A DNA stretch of 64,000 nt from Scleromitrula shiraiana (taxonomy: Eukaryota; Ascomycota; Leotiomycetes; Helotiales; Sclerotiniaceae). The translations under genes were made by a program, and so were the position numbers. Where the stretch lies: the NCBI GenBank assembly GCA_028455995.1, contig JABELC010000005.1, positions 806,001 to 870,000 of the forward strand. The letters run 5' to 3'. This document shows positions 50,747-61,267 of this stretch, piece after piece. Positions within the stretch are counted from its first letter, which is position 1. Each line of letters begins with the position of its first letter. The notes beneath the pieces were generated by a model, which worked only from the letters and a program-made list of their open reading frames with translations, had not been told where the DNA came from and made no database searches.

Positions 50747-51816
50747 TGCCTTGAAGCTGCTACGGTTGTAGCATGAGCTGCTTTGTTTCCTTCCGCCTTA
50801 CTAGGGATTATTGTTATTGGTATCCCTTGGGGTTGTTGAGGCTGCTATCCGTATGGTGAGAACATGAATGAGAGCATGTGAGTGTTGTTCACAGAATAAA
50901 GGGACCTCGGCCCAGGTTAAATAGATGATCTGCAGCTAGGATTCAATTTGTATGGGGGATGCTGGAGAAATGATGAACTTCTTACAGACCGTTTGACGAG
51001 CTTCAAGTTTGAATCTTGATGCTCGAATGAAATAAATTCCTTTAGAATTATGTTAATCTCTTTGATCTCCTTTCCTGCACCTGATTTGACCCCTTGATAT
51101 TCACTCGCAGATGCAACATTTGAGACATTCCAGGTACACGAATTGTTCTGCAACACGTCAAATGGGTACAGCGAACTGTTTAGTTCTTACATCATTTCTG
51201 GCAGTTTCCTTCTGTTATTATGATGCCATTAATACCATCAGCAGCAGCAAATATTCGATAGACTGTTCCTGTCCTATCGAAGTTCTTACCGGGGAGCATA
51301 GAGATCGATATCAAAACAGATGAACCAAATGCACTCACCATTGGCATCACCTTCAAACTGTTATTACATCACTGTTAGTCTCTTGGGTTATCGTTCATGC
51401 TTCCTCCTCGATATTGCCTAGGCGCACCTGGTCGACGTTCCAACATATAGACCAAATCAGACCGTTATTGGAATCTGCTGAAGCATCTGCCCTACTACAA
51501 GATCCAACGTTGAGCCTCCGAAACAATCAAAACGCCATTCTTCTTCATGTTGCAGCTCAAAGCTACAATCACAATGAAAAAACAATATCCCTAAGGATAG
51601 CCATCAAAAATTCCCCCAATCAAGCGCCCGAAGACGTTTGAACAGCACTCGTCTGCCCCGATGTGCAATGGAGGACTCGTGCTGCAGCTTTCCAATGCAT
51701 GATCTGGAACAGCTTCAAGAAGGTCTAAAAATTGTTAGCTGGGATATTCAAAATGTAGGGGTAGTATTGGGGAGTACGAACAAGTATGATTTTGTTTTTA
51801 ATGGAGGAACTCATGT
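50747..51816. other. intergenic with gene-like fragments
   Basis: A plus-strand frame at 51414-51641 (QHIDQIRPLLESAEASALLQ...) ends in TGA, and the same frame runs on for about 30 codons (CPDVQWRTRAAAFQCMIWNS). It looks like a decayed gene piece but I cannot name a family. Nothing else is supported. Confidence 0.3.
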
Positions 51817-52767
51817 TTATATGCAAAAGCGAGGGTGGTCCGTGCGAGTCATTTTGACGGATTTTGAGAGTGCAAATGTGACAAACTGATAAGATACCCT
51901 GTGATCAATGGATAGCACGTTCATGTTCCGTAACGCAGCCTCAATATTCTGGGTATATCTTCTTGTACAATCCTCATATTTACATTTTACAGGTGTTTCA
52001 TGTAGAGTTTTTATGTGCTCTTCACATTTATCCTTCCTGGAGAATATCCTGTTATCGCATTTCTGACAGACCAGTTCTGGATGTTGAGATATGACATGAA
52101 GATTCAATTCTTGTGTGGTGAAAAACAGCTCGTTGCGTTTGACGCAATCTGGCTCTTTGCATGGGATGGATGGCACTTCTTCTGCTGTATGGTCGGATTT
52201 GGCATGCTTTTCCCATTCAGTTTTACTAGTGAAAGTTTTCCCTTCATACCCCTTACATGGACATGTTATGGTTATGGTTGGAGCTGTATGTTGGTCTCGG
52301 ATATGTTCTTTGAGCCCAGAAGTGCCTTCGAATGCTTGGCCTTCACAACTGGGATGGGGGCATGGTTGAAGTGTATGCCGCTTGTCTATATGGACCCTTA
52401 GATATTCTTGCCTCTTATATGACTACTTTCCCTCACATGCTGGATATGGACAAACCGCGTTCTTGCTGATGTGATCATGCACCTGCTTGATATGTCTTCT
52501 GAGTTTATTGCCGTCGCTAAATATCTTGCCATTACATGGTTCAGTAAAACATGCCACTTGCTTACTTTTCAAATGTACTTTTCGATGATGTTTCTTCATT
52601 GTGGGTCGATCACCAAACCCTTTTCCACATCCTTCCCATGAGCATACCCATGAATCCTTAGTTAGAGGAGAGGGGCTTCGTGTTTGTACCAAGGACGAAT
52701 GCTGCTCTTGTCCATTACTATCTGAATGAGACTTGTGGGAGCTTTTCGGCTTATTATTACAAAGCAT
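51817..52767 (-). pseudogene. C2H2 zinc-finger protein with one in-frame stop
   Basis: One uninterrupted minus-strand frame of 317 codons from ATG 52767 to the stop at 51817, except for a TAG at 52423-52425. Seven finger-like units can be seen: CSWEGCGKGF..HHRKVH, CFTEPCNGKIF..HIKQVH, CPYPACEGK(stop)..HIDKRH, CPHPSCEGQAF..HIRDQH, CPCKGYEGKTF..HAKSDH, CKEPDC..HVISQH, CQKCDNRIF..HIKTLH, and a last one that keeps only the Cys pair. The N-terminus is Ser-rich. The TAG sits inside finger 3 at the position usually occupied by an aromatic-containing turn. No intron removes it. It is a single nonsense mutation, a readthrough case or a sequence error. Fungal C2H2 proteins of this kind are probable DNA-binding regulators. 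Confidence 0.75.
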
Positions 52768-53338
52768 TGTTAAAGAAGAGAATAAGAAGACATTTTGTTT
52801 GGAACTGTATTGCTTGAAGGGTGGAATATTAAACTCATGTCTTGGGAATTGTACAAGGAAACCAACATTATGTAGACAATTTCAACGGCAAATACAGAAA
52901 TTTTCAACACCTTACATGTTGGTTCAATCAGTTAAAATGTCATGAAGCTTAAATAAGTAATGGTCAGCTCTAAGAACTACAATCAAGTCATTCAATTAGA
53001 CCACCTCTTATACCTGAAAAATACCATTTTAAGTTAACGCATGTATTTGAATGATCTTCATATCTTCATGTATTCATCCTAATAGCGTAAAATCCCGCTA
53101 ATGACCCCATGTTATACTCATGGACCTCAAGCTGGAATCAAGTCACCCACAATTATTAGTAGTCCCGTAGTAAGAATTAGTAGTAAGATTAATTTGGAAG
53201 TACACATCAATCGGTAAGCAAGAAACAACTGTTAGAAGTGGAACTCCAACTACTATTACTCTCCGTATTTTTGCACCTCCCATCTATCATCTTTTAATTT
53301 TAGGCAAGAAACAAAATCAATAGCTCAAACAGTTAAAT
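52768..53338. other. intergenic, divergent 5' ends
   Basis: AT-rich region between the 5' ends of the zinc-finger gene and the epimerase-like gene. It holds ATTATTAGTAGTCCCGTAGT and AATTAGTAGTAAGATTAAT runs (about 53152-53192). No gene seen. Confidence 0.45.
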
Positions 53339-54186
53339 GTGAAGTTGATAGTGACAGGCGCCACGGGATTTGTTGGAACGGAGGTCATCCGTCAAGCTCT
53401 CCGCAATCCAGCTATTACCTCTGTCATCGCTCTCGCTCGCAAACCTGTCTTACCACCTAGCGGGGGCAATGAAGTAGACGCATCGAAACTACAATCCGTC
53501 ATTCTTGAAGATTGGACAAGTCCCTATCCCGAGTCTGTGAACGAAAAGCTAAAGGGAGCTGATGCATGTATCTGGTGTGTAAATTATCCAAACTTTACCA
53601 TCGCACCTCGGAATCTAACTATTTCTATCTAGGGCATTAGCGGTAACACCATCCAGATCCAAAGATGAGGACTTCACAGATGTCACTAGGATCTGCTTCG
53701 ATTATATTGCTGCTGGTTCAAAAAACATGACTGCTGTCTCCAATAAACCATTTCGCTTCGTCTATACATCGGGTATTGCAGTTGAGCGCGATCAGAGCAA
53801 GGCTCTCACAAGCTTAGCTGAATACCGTCACATGCGAGTAAGTCTTATTGCCCAATTCTCACTGTATCTTGATTGACTTATCAATATAGGCCCATGTCGA
53901 AAACGCAATCCTGGACTTTGCTGAGCAGCATGCTCCCAATGTTCAGATTACCGTCACGAAACCAAGTGCCATTGATGGCCCTAACCGTGAAAATATGGTG
54001 AGCGCTACTGTGAAAGGTTTGGCTCATGTGGGATCATTTGATTACGCGTTGACCGTTCATGCTTCAGAACTTGAGGCTGCTATGATTGATCAATGTGTAA
54101 ATGGTATCACGAAGGATCCGCTTTGGGGTGAAGATGTGGCGAAAATAGGTCAATCTATACTTCGTGAGGAGGAGGATTTGAGATAG
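53339..54186 (+). CDS. NAD(P)-binding SDR/epimerase-like protein lacking an ATG
   Basis: Three exons, 53339-53574, 53633-53837 and 53890-54186, encode 245 residues (introns 58 and 52 bp, in frame). The N-terminus has the Rossmann dinucleotide motif VTGATGFVGTEVIRQAL. Then come VIALARKPV, DACIWALAVTPSRSKDED, FRFVYTSGIAVERD and VTKPSAIDG, as in atypical short-chain dehydrogenase / NAD(P)H-binding proteins; the classical YxxxK is not evident. The first coding codon is GTG at 53339: the context AATGTGAAGTTG puts the only ATG one frame off, and an in-frame TAG lies at 53321-53323. One explanation is a 2-base TG duplication that destroyed ATGAAG; another is non-ATG initiation or an unseen first exon. 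Otherwise the gene is complete. Substrate unknown. Confidence 0.82.
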
Positions 54187-56579
54187 GATATACTTGAGAA
54201 CGAGACCTTTACGATAGTCGAGTATGTATCGGTACTTTGATTAACTCCGTGCTGTGTTCTTGTATTGTTCTCCGTCTCGAAATGAGACAAATTTTTACCA
54301 CTGAGTCCTGAAATTGCTAACTGTCAGTCCTTGATTGCTCCCCATTATACGCGTGTTTCAATGTTTTGAAGATGCTCAGCTGAGATGGTTAAATAATTCT
54401 TGAATGGTCAATACTGAATTCCAATTCTGACTCCCATCCCTGATAACTAGCAACTAGGAAAATTGGATGCCCGCTTGGATAAAGTGATACCGAGCCTAGA
54501 ACATTCTAATTACCAAAAGTAGGAATTCGTGCAGCACTAACCTCTTATGAGCTTTTCCGTCTAATTCGAGATCCAATCTTTTCTTGGGTTGCACCAACGA
54601 CACATGGCAATCTGCTCTCAATATGTATCGTACGACACGAAGAATAGATCGACACAACTATATAACGTCATCAAACGTCATAATACTCTAATACCTAGGT
54701 AGTTCATGCATATCGAAAAACTTGGGATTTAAGATAGATCTATTCCATGCATGACTATAAGCCGCATGGGTGCCCAAGTATTTGTCCTGAAGCATGACAA
54801 TGGTTCACCATGTGATGTACCAATTCATCCCCACCATCCATATCGACAATTGAATGTTTCAACTGGCCAATGTCGGATTAGACTATAGTAATTAAGATAA
54901 CATTATAGTCTAACTGTCCGGTTTAAGATGGGAGAGTAAATGAATCATGATACCACCCAATACACGGGAGACGAATTTATCCGCATCCCTTGTAGATTCA
55001 AATTACATAAAATCAAGCTTACATTAACATAAATTGACAACATATATTATCAAGTTCTCATGAACTTGGCAAGAACTTAAAATTATAGGTCGTCTACTGA
55101 GAGGACTCGTGCAAACGGGTGATGGAAAGACAACAGTCGGGAAGGGAAAGGGAAAGGGAAAGGGAAAGGGAAAGGGAAAGGGAAAGGGAAAGGGAAAGGG
55201 AAAGGGAAAGGGAAAGGGAAAGGGAAAGGGAAAGGGAAAGGGAAAGAACACGGCCGCAAACATTACTGATAAAAATTGAATTTCATAGTTTGATATTCAA
55301 GAAAAGACTGAATGAGTCGATTTGGACTTGATTAGGTTGGAATAAGAGTGGAAGATGCACTTGCCTATAAACATTCTTCTCTTCGGCACGCGTATGGATT
55401 TATATATGCGAGCTTTATCGTAGGAACTACGCATGAATAAATCTGGAAATCAAATGTTTGTTTTCAAAGGATCATTATACACAGGGTTCAAATAAATACT
55501 AAAATCGTTCATATCTATCGAATCTTGGTTGATGTGAGGTAAAAGCATACTAGCGACTAGTGTATATTTGACGTGATAAACTACTCGAGTATTACATAAT
55601 GGATTAGTTTTCTTTAACTACCTTGAAATGATACCCAGCCCACTACTTTCGATACTAGTCCAACCTAAATTCTTAATCCAACCTCGATTCAACATATAAC
55701 AATCTTGATGGACATATCTATTCCCATATCTATAGAGTAGGGGTTGACAGATCAGCAATATATCAAAGTGCAAACCAAAATACTTTTTTGCCTTCACACT
55801 GGTTGGCAGGAGAGTTTACCTAGGTCATGAATAGATCTGTTCTCTATAGTACGATCAGTTGGTTACACTCAATCTGAACATGGTACATACCTTCAACTAA
55901 ATCGTCGTATTATTCCCAACAAGGGAGCTCGATTTGATTCACCACTCATCTTCTCTGTCCTCGAAGTACGAAGATGATCTGAACAGAACTTTCGTACCAG
56001 AGATCTGCGAGGTGCAGTGTCGATAGCAGCAGTATGTTTAATTTTTGAAGGTCCGTTCAAAAGACCTTGAACAACCTCGAGGTCCTCAACTAAGGCTAGT
56101 GGTGAAGATTGTTAGGAGTAGGGAGCTGGAGGAAGGGAGCGTATAGTGGCGGTGGGGAACGGGGGGGGAAAGTACCTTTGACGCAAGATCAAACAAAGTC
56201 CTCGGTGAGAAACTAGAAACAAGATTCATTAAAGCATTAAGGTAGATCAGGATTTAGGATGAACATTGAAACATGCCGTATTAAAGCTGCAACATTCATA
56301 TGCCGGCAAGGGTAACACACGGCACGGAGGTAGTACCGATTATGGCCAGGGCTTTTTCTCTCAACCTCAGTTCGCGTCAGTGTTGACATGCAGCAGTCTA
56401 TCTCACTCGTTTTGATCATTGGCTCAACAGCATAATGTGCCAACTCGGTTTCGGTTATCGGATGCATTTTACTCGGATGCAAGTTATCAAGGGGTAAATT
56501 GGGAATGCCAGTCCGCTTGTGAACCAAGGACATCTTTGGTATTGTAAGAATGTATAGTACGTTTCTGTTACGCACATGT
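54187..56579. other. intergenic region, first part
   Basis: No gene supported. Contains a short inverted repeat (54878-54913) and the GGGAAA array listed separately. A 112-codon minus frame at 56237-56575 has no domain. Confidence 0.5.
55141..55245. repeat. (GGGAAA)n hexanucleotide array
   Basis: About 17 tandem GGGAAA units, nearly perfect. The frames give Arg-Glu or Phe-Pro alternations and are not genes. The unit is not the TTAGGG telomere repeat. Confidence 0.97.
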
Positions 56580-56898
56580 GATCTAAGTTATTCATTTAGT
56601 ACTAGTATAATATAGATTAACTTAAACTTAACTTGAAATTACTATTTTATTATTTTTAAATAATAACTATAATACTAGTAAGCCTGAACCTCAGGTTGAG
56701 AATAAAAAGAAATATTTTTATTTACTACTAGTAGTATATAAAATTTAAAATATTTTGAATGATTAATAAATAATAAAACTTGAATTACATAATTTATAGT
56801 ACTAGTACTAGTAGTACGTAGTAGTAATAGTAAAAACAACTTGAACTTGAATCAATAAAAAATTTATTAAGTTATTACTACTACTACTAGTACTAGGG

Positions 56899-56964
<66 letters not shown>

Positions 56965-57480
56965 CTACTACTAGTATAATATTTATAATTTTATTTTTAA
57001 ATCCGAGTCTAAAATTTAATTTAAAAATTTGAACATAATACTAGTAGTAATTAGTAACTTTTTTAATTACTAGTAGTATTAAAATAATAAAATAAACTTG
57101 AAGCTTCAAAGTTTCAAGTTCTAAAATCCAAGTTAGATGATACTACAAGTGAGAAGAACTATAACTTGAAGAGCCTTCATTTTGCTGATTAATCAGACCT
57201 GCCAGTGTATCATTAATTTCTTTTTTGAAATATAATTATAAAGTTCACTGGCAAATACATATTTATAGTATAAATATTAAAATAAAATAAAAATATTTCA
57301 AGTTATTTAGACTTTAAAATAACATCTAACAAGTTCAAGTTGAAAGTATTTTTTAAAGAAAATTTGATATTTATTATCTATATACTATATGATGATATTT
57401 ATTTAATATTAGTTTAATATAGTAGATTAATTTAAATTAGCTTAATTAGAGATCTTTTATTCTTTGTTTTACTTAGATTA
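56580..57480. repeat. very AT-rich island with TAG/CTA repeats
   Basis: Composition shifts sharply to AT, with repeated ACTAGTA and AACTTGAA words and a (GTA)n tract at about 56897-56965. The tract is flanked on the left by TACTACTACTAGTACTA and on the right by AGTACTACTACTAGTA, so it can fold back. No gene. It may be a repeat-induced or otherwise degenerated repeat (inference). Confidence 0.8.
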
Positions 57481-58441
57481 TCCACCACTCTTATAGTTTC
57501 TCACGCATGTAAGAAGGATTCATATGTTTTACAGGGTTCCCCAGCTTTGCGATATATGCAGGGTTTCGGTACCTCGAACTTCTATTAGCCTATTTGATGT
57601 TTGATCTAACTATAAATCATGATTTACGACATGGTTTTCTAGTTCTTCAGAATAATACCTAGATAGCAGGTATCGATGCATAGGTAGTTGAATATGTATA
57701 GACACCTGGGCAGCTTCTCGGAGGCAGGTATCTTTAGAAAATTTGAATATAGCAACGAATCTTCTTGTTCCGAGATATATTCACCAGGATTTTTACGTAG
57801 AGATTGTCAACTCGGGGCATATTCTCAATTTGACATGTCCGAGACCTTGGCACAATTGCAAGCCGTTTGACATTTGAAGCTCACTTCTAGAGTTACATTG
57901 AAGATAACGTTTAGATATCCACTCTAGTTTCCAAGGTTATTTCTACTCCATTTTAAATTCATGAACCAGCAAGTATAGCTACTCTCTTACTTCCTCAAGC
58001 GCCCAAATAGTTTTATACATTCTTCCGTGCGGCTGAAAGGGAAATCTCCGATTGGGAAAGCTGCTGGAAAAATTAGATCAGCCATAATTACAGGGTTATC
58101 ACACGCCAGGAATCGTCGTGTCCGTCCCGATAATGCTGCTACCAAGATTCCAGCTGGCTGATTTGTTCTTTCCTGCTAATTTACGGCCTAATAAAATTCA
58201 CTGTTATAATCCACATGGTCTACTGACTTATTTAATCCTTTGTAATTTATTCAATACTTTGTAATTTCATATCGTAGGGCGCAACGTGAACTTTAAATTC
58301 AAATCTACCCCTCTATATCTTCTTTCTTTCCTTCCTTCAGCTCTTTAAAAGATTTAACACCACATACACTTACACACTTACACACTTACACACTTACACA
58401 CTTACAAACTTACATGAAAAAGATCAAATACAACATACAAC
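57481..58441. promoter_or_regulatory. intergenic and CVNH gene leader
   Basis: No gene. A short tandem repeat (unit ACACTTAC, about five copies, 58366-58412) lies 30-75 bp before the CVNH start codon and so probably within its 5' UTR or core promoter. Confidence 0.5.
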
Positions 58442-59091
58442 ATGTCGAAACTCTATCTCGTCGTATTTTTGCTCTCCATGCTCCTTTCTTTTATTGGCGG
58501 TGCAAATGGTGCAGGAGGCTACCTATCCCAAGCAAAGTGTGATGGCAACACTTTCCAGTTTGTTGATATCGTCGAGGTTGGTCCAGCGCCAGAATATGTC
58601 ATCACTGTTACACCAAATTATTCCGGTCTCTGTCCAAACTCGAATGGTCAACTCACAAATTCGACATTGAATTTGAACAAGTGCCTTTCAAACAATAATG
58701 CAAATCTTCGCGTAAGTCATCTTGTTACTCCATACCTTTATCCAACCCCACAATCAATTATAAAGTGCTTATGCTAACTTATCAACTTATGTAGTGGCAA
58801 CTAAAGTATGTTACTGCAAGTATGTCTTAAAGTTGATCTTATCTAACCATATGTATTTATAGTGGCATGTTTCAAACTACCTGTGGTTGTACACTCGATT
58901 CTGTTAAGCCCTCAAACTTTTGCTGTGACTGCCATCTCAACAACGGTGGAACCAGTCATACCTGTATTGATCTTGGTATGTATTTTGATATATAAATCCA
59001 TGTATGCATGTCTTTACTTATACGTGTAACAGATAAAGGTATTGCCGCATCAAACGGACAACTCAACTGCGATTCCCTTCCATCAAGTTAG
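58442..59091 (+). CDS. small secreted CVNH (cyanovirin-N homology) protein
   Basis: Four exons, 58442-58711, 58795-58805, 58863-58975 and 59033-59091, encode 150 residues. A signal peptide (MSKLYLVVFLLSMLLSFIGG, cut near ANG) is followed by a Cys-rich mature part with ten cysteines. The halves share the CVNH pattern: STLNLNKCLSNNNANLRWQL and later HTCIDLDKGIAASNGQLNCD. Between them lies an unusually Cys-dense loop (TTCGCTLD, NFCCDCHL). Exon 2 is only 11 nt (TGG CAA CTA AA) but restores the CVNH Trp-Gln-Leu-Asn run and keeps the frame, which supports it. Introns are 83, 57 and 57 bp with CTAAC branch sites. CVNH domains bind carbohydrates, often mannose. Whether it acts in the wall or outside is not known. 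Confidence 0.78.
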
Positions 59092-59787
59092 GCATTTGGC
59101 AGTCAGAATGACTGAATCGTATTCGTATTTGTACGGCGAATTTGACATTTAGTGGTTGGATTTTTGATTATGGTCATTCACATTGGTGCAGCATTCGTTT
59201 CTACAATTGAGCGTAGGGTATGGGATATCAGGAATGGAGTTTTGGGCAGGAGAATTTCTCTCGAAGAACGAAGAACTTGTTACTTCATTCGATTTTATTT
59301 GTATTTAGGATGATTCTGATTTGAAATCAATCTAAACTCACATCTAACATTATTCACCTACTCAAGATTGTTTCACTACTAGTCCCCTATCAACAACGCT
59401 CGCCTAATTTTAGTTCAACAAACAACTAATGAAAGCCAATTATATACCCGTGTGACTGAATATTGACATCATTCGGGCCTACACGATGTCAGTAGCACCA
59501 TGAATATCTTCATATTATCCTATTTGCTAGCCATTTGATGATCTATCGAATTATTTACATCAGATAGTGTGCTCTTTCGGGTCTAGATACCTATATAGTT
59601 TCAGAAAAGTCTAATTATATTGACAGAAATTTGCATGATGCAAGAGGTGTAACTTTCGGTAACTACCTGCTATAAACACAGATACTACAGTACAAAAAGT
59701 TGCAATAACAAATCCAGGCAAAAGAACCCTTTCCAACAAAATTAAATATATATGCATCAATCATCAATCACCACCTATCTTACAACA
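59092..59787. other. intergenic region, no gene seen
   Basis: 3' flanks of the CVNH gene and of the coiled-coil gene on the opposite strand; AT-rich, nothing recognisable. Confidence 0.5.
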
Positions 59788-60540
59788 TCAGGAACCTTCT
59801 CCATGTTTTCCCTCTCCCTCTCCCTGGCTCTTCTCTACACCCTTTTCTCCCTCAGTAACATCCCAAACCATCCCATCACCATCCGCCAACGATTGATATA
59901 CTTCATTCCCAACACCAGCCCCATTACCCTTCCTCGCCTTCCTAGCCCCGCTCGACTTCAAATGTTGCATCGCCTGCATATTTCTCCTTTCCTGATCCTT
60001 CAGCAACCTCTTTTTTCTGCGATTCTCCTGCTCTTCTTTCCTAAGTTTCTTCTTTTGTAATGTTTTCTCCTTGTGTTTTTGGATTTGCTTGCGCTTCTTG
60101 ATAGCTTGGAAGGCTATATAATGCTGGCGTTGCTCCTTTATCTTATTCTCCTAATATTACACATCAGTTAGTTATTGATCAATTTCTTCTTCCATTTATG
60201 ACAATCAGATAACATTGCATACTTGGAGTTCTCTAATATTCGGCGTACCCGGACCCCAAAGTGGTTCCTCCAAAGCTGTATATTTATTAACATCTCAGCC
60301 ACAACTCGATCCAGCTTTTACCCAACAAATAACTCACCAGTCCTATAGCACTTGATGTAGCACGCGTTTTCGGTTCGTTGGGACCCCAGAAGTATTCTGG
60401 TCCCCATTGGTAAACCCAGTGTGATCGCACTTTTGCTTAGTTGTTAGGGAGGTATTTAGAGTTTGTTAAATTAGAATTCAGTTTGTTGTTTGAATGGGAA
60501 GAGAGAAAAGATAACCTTTTTGGAAGGATTGAGGGTACAT
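59788..60540 (-). CDS. small basic coiled-coil protein of unknown function
   Basis: Minus strand, probable exons 60540-60516, 60429-60322, 60275-60223 and 60150-59788, giving about 182 residues. The N-terminus MYPQSFQKVRSHWVYQWGPE and YFWGPNEPKTRATSSAIGL is aromatic and Pro-rich; then LEEPLWGPGTPNIREL; then a long Lys/Glu/Gln helix (KIKEQRQHYIAFQAIKKRKQ, KEEQENRRKKRLLKDQERRN) that must be coiled coil; then a Gly/Glu-rich tail. Two junctions are uncertain. The first acceptor may be 6 nt further upstream. The second exon must use a GTAAAA donor (60321) to keep frame, because the better-looking GTGAGT at 60337 gives the wrong phase. The conserved-looking N-terminus suggests a real gene. I do not recognise the family. 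Confidence 0.62.
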
Positions 60541-61267
60541 TTGCAATATCTGTCTGTGTTAAATAATGGTATGGGAGGTACCTAGGTCAATTAGTGAATA
60601 CGATGGCTGCCTACGGTTGCGCCGACTTATCTTTGTGCATGAAGATTCTGGTCAGCCTGACTTATTGAGTAGTCATAGAATGATTTAATCCTCATGTACT
60701 ATACACTTTGGACTAGGTATAGCAGATAATCTATGATATGTTTGTATCCTGGATAATCTGATATATTTCAAACTAGATAATCTACAATACCTCCCTATGC
60801 CAGATAATTCACTATAGGTCTGTATACCAGATAATCCAACATCTCCAATAGTAGATAATCAAACACCGAATTTTTGTCATGAACTGTGTAAAGACACCAG
60901 CTCTTGCTTGAAAAGTCATGGTTTGCTAGGATAATATACTGAGATTCTTGATATGCTACAAGATTTCTATCTAATTCCGCAAGATCCGAATATTCTGGTG
61001 TATTATACTATATACCCGACTAAACTGCTCGACCTTCGCATTAATACAGGTCAATTGAAACACAAATAAAGCTCTATAGCGTTCTTCAATAATCATCCCA
61101 ACATCAATCTATCTCATTTTCACTTCAACAGATTTCTCAAAGGAAGCAGTGAGCCTCAAGGCAAAAGCAACACCATAATATCCAGATGTACTCAATCATC
61201 CATCATACTTCATTATTTAGGGTATCAAAAAAGTCTGAAAGTGATTACATCTATTTCCCTTAAAAGT
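60541..61267. promoter_or_regulatory. intergenic with GATA array
   Basis: Lies upstream of the coiled-coil gene and downstream of the 866-residue gene. Apart from the phased GATAA array (separate entry) nothing coding is seen. Confidence 0.5.
60724..60858. promoter_or_regulatory. six evenly spaced GATAA sites (degenerate 24-27 bp tandem repeat)
   Basis: [A/G]GATAA occurs at 60724, 60751, 60775, 60802, 60829 and 60853, spacing 27, 24, 27, 27, 24 bp, mostly followed by TC or T. The sequence between is diverged. It sits 184-318 bp before the coiled-coil gene's start codon, in promoter position. HGATAR is the known target of fungal GATA factors (nitrogen, iron, light regulators). Function is inferred. 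Confidence 0.6.

Noticed and set aside
51638..51889. 83-codon plus-strand frame overlapping the end of the zinc-finger gene
   Set aside because: Overlaps the end of the clear C2H2 frame on the other strand; no domain.
55119..55331. Arg/Glu-repeat frame
   Set aside because: Product of the GGGAAA array only.
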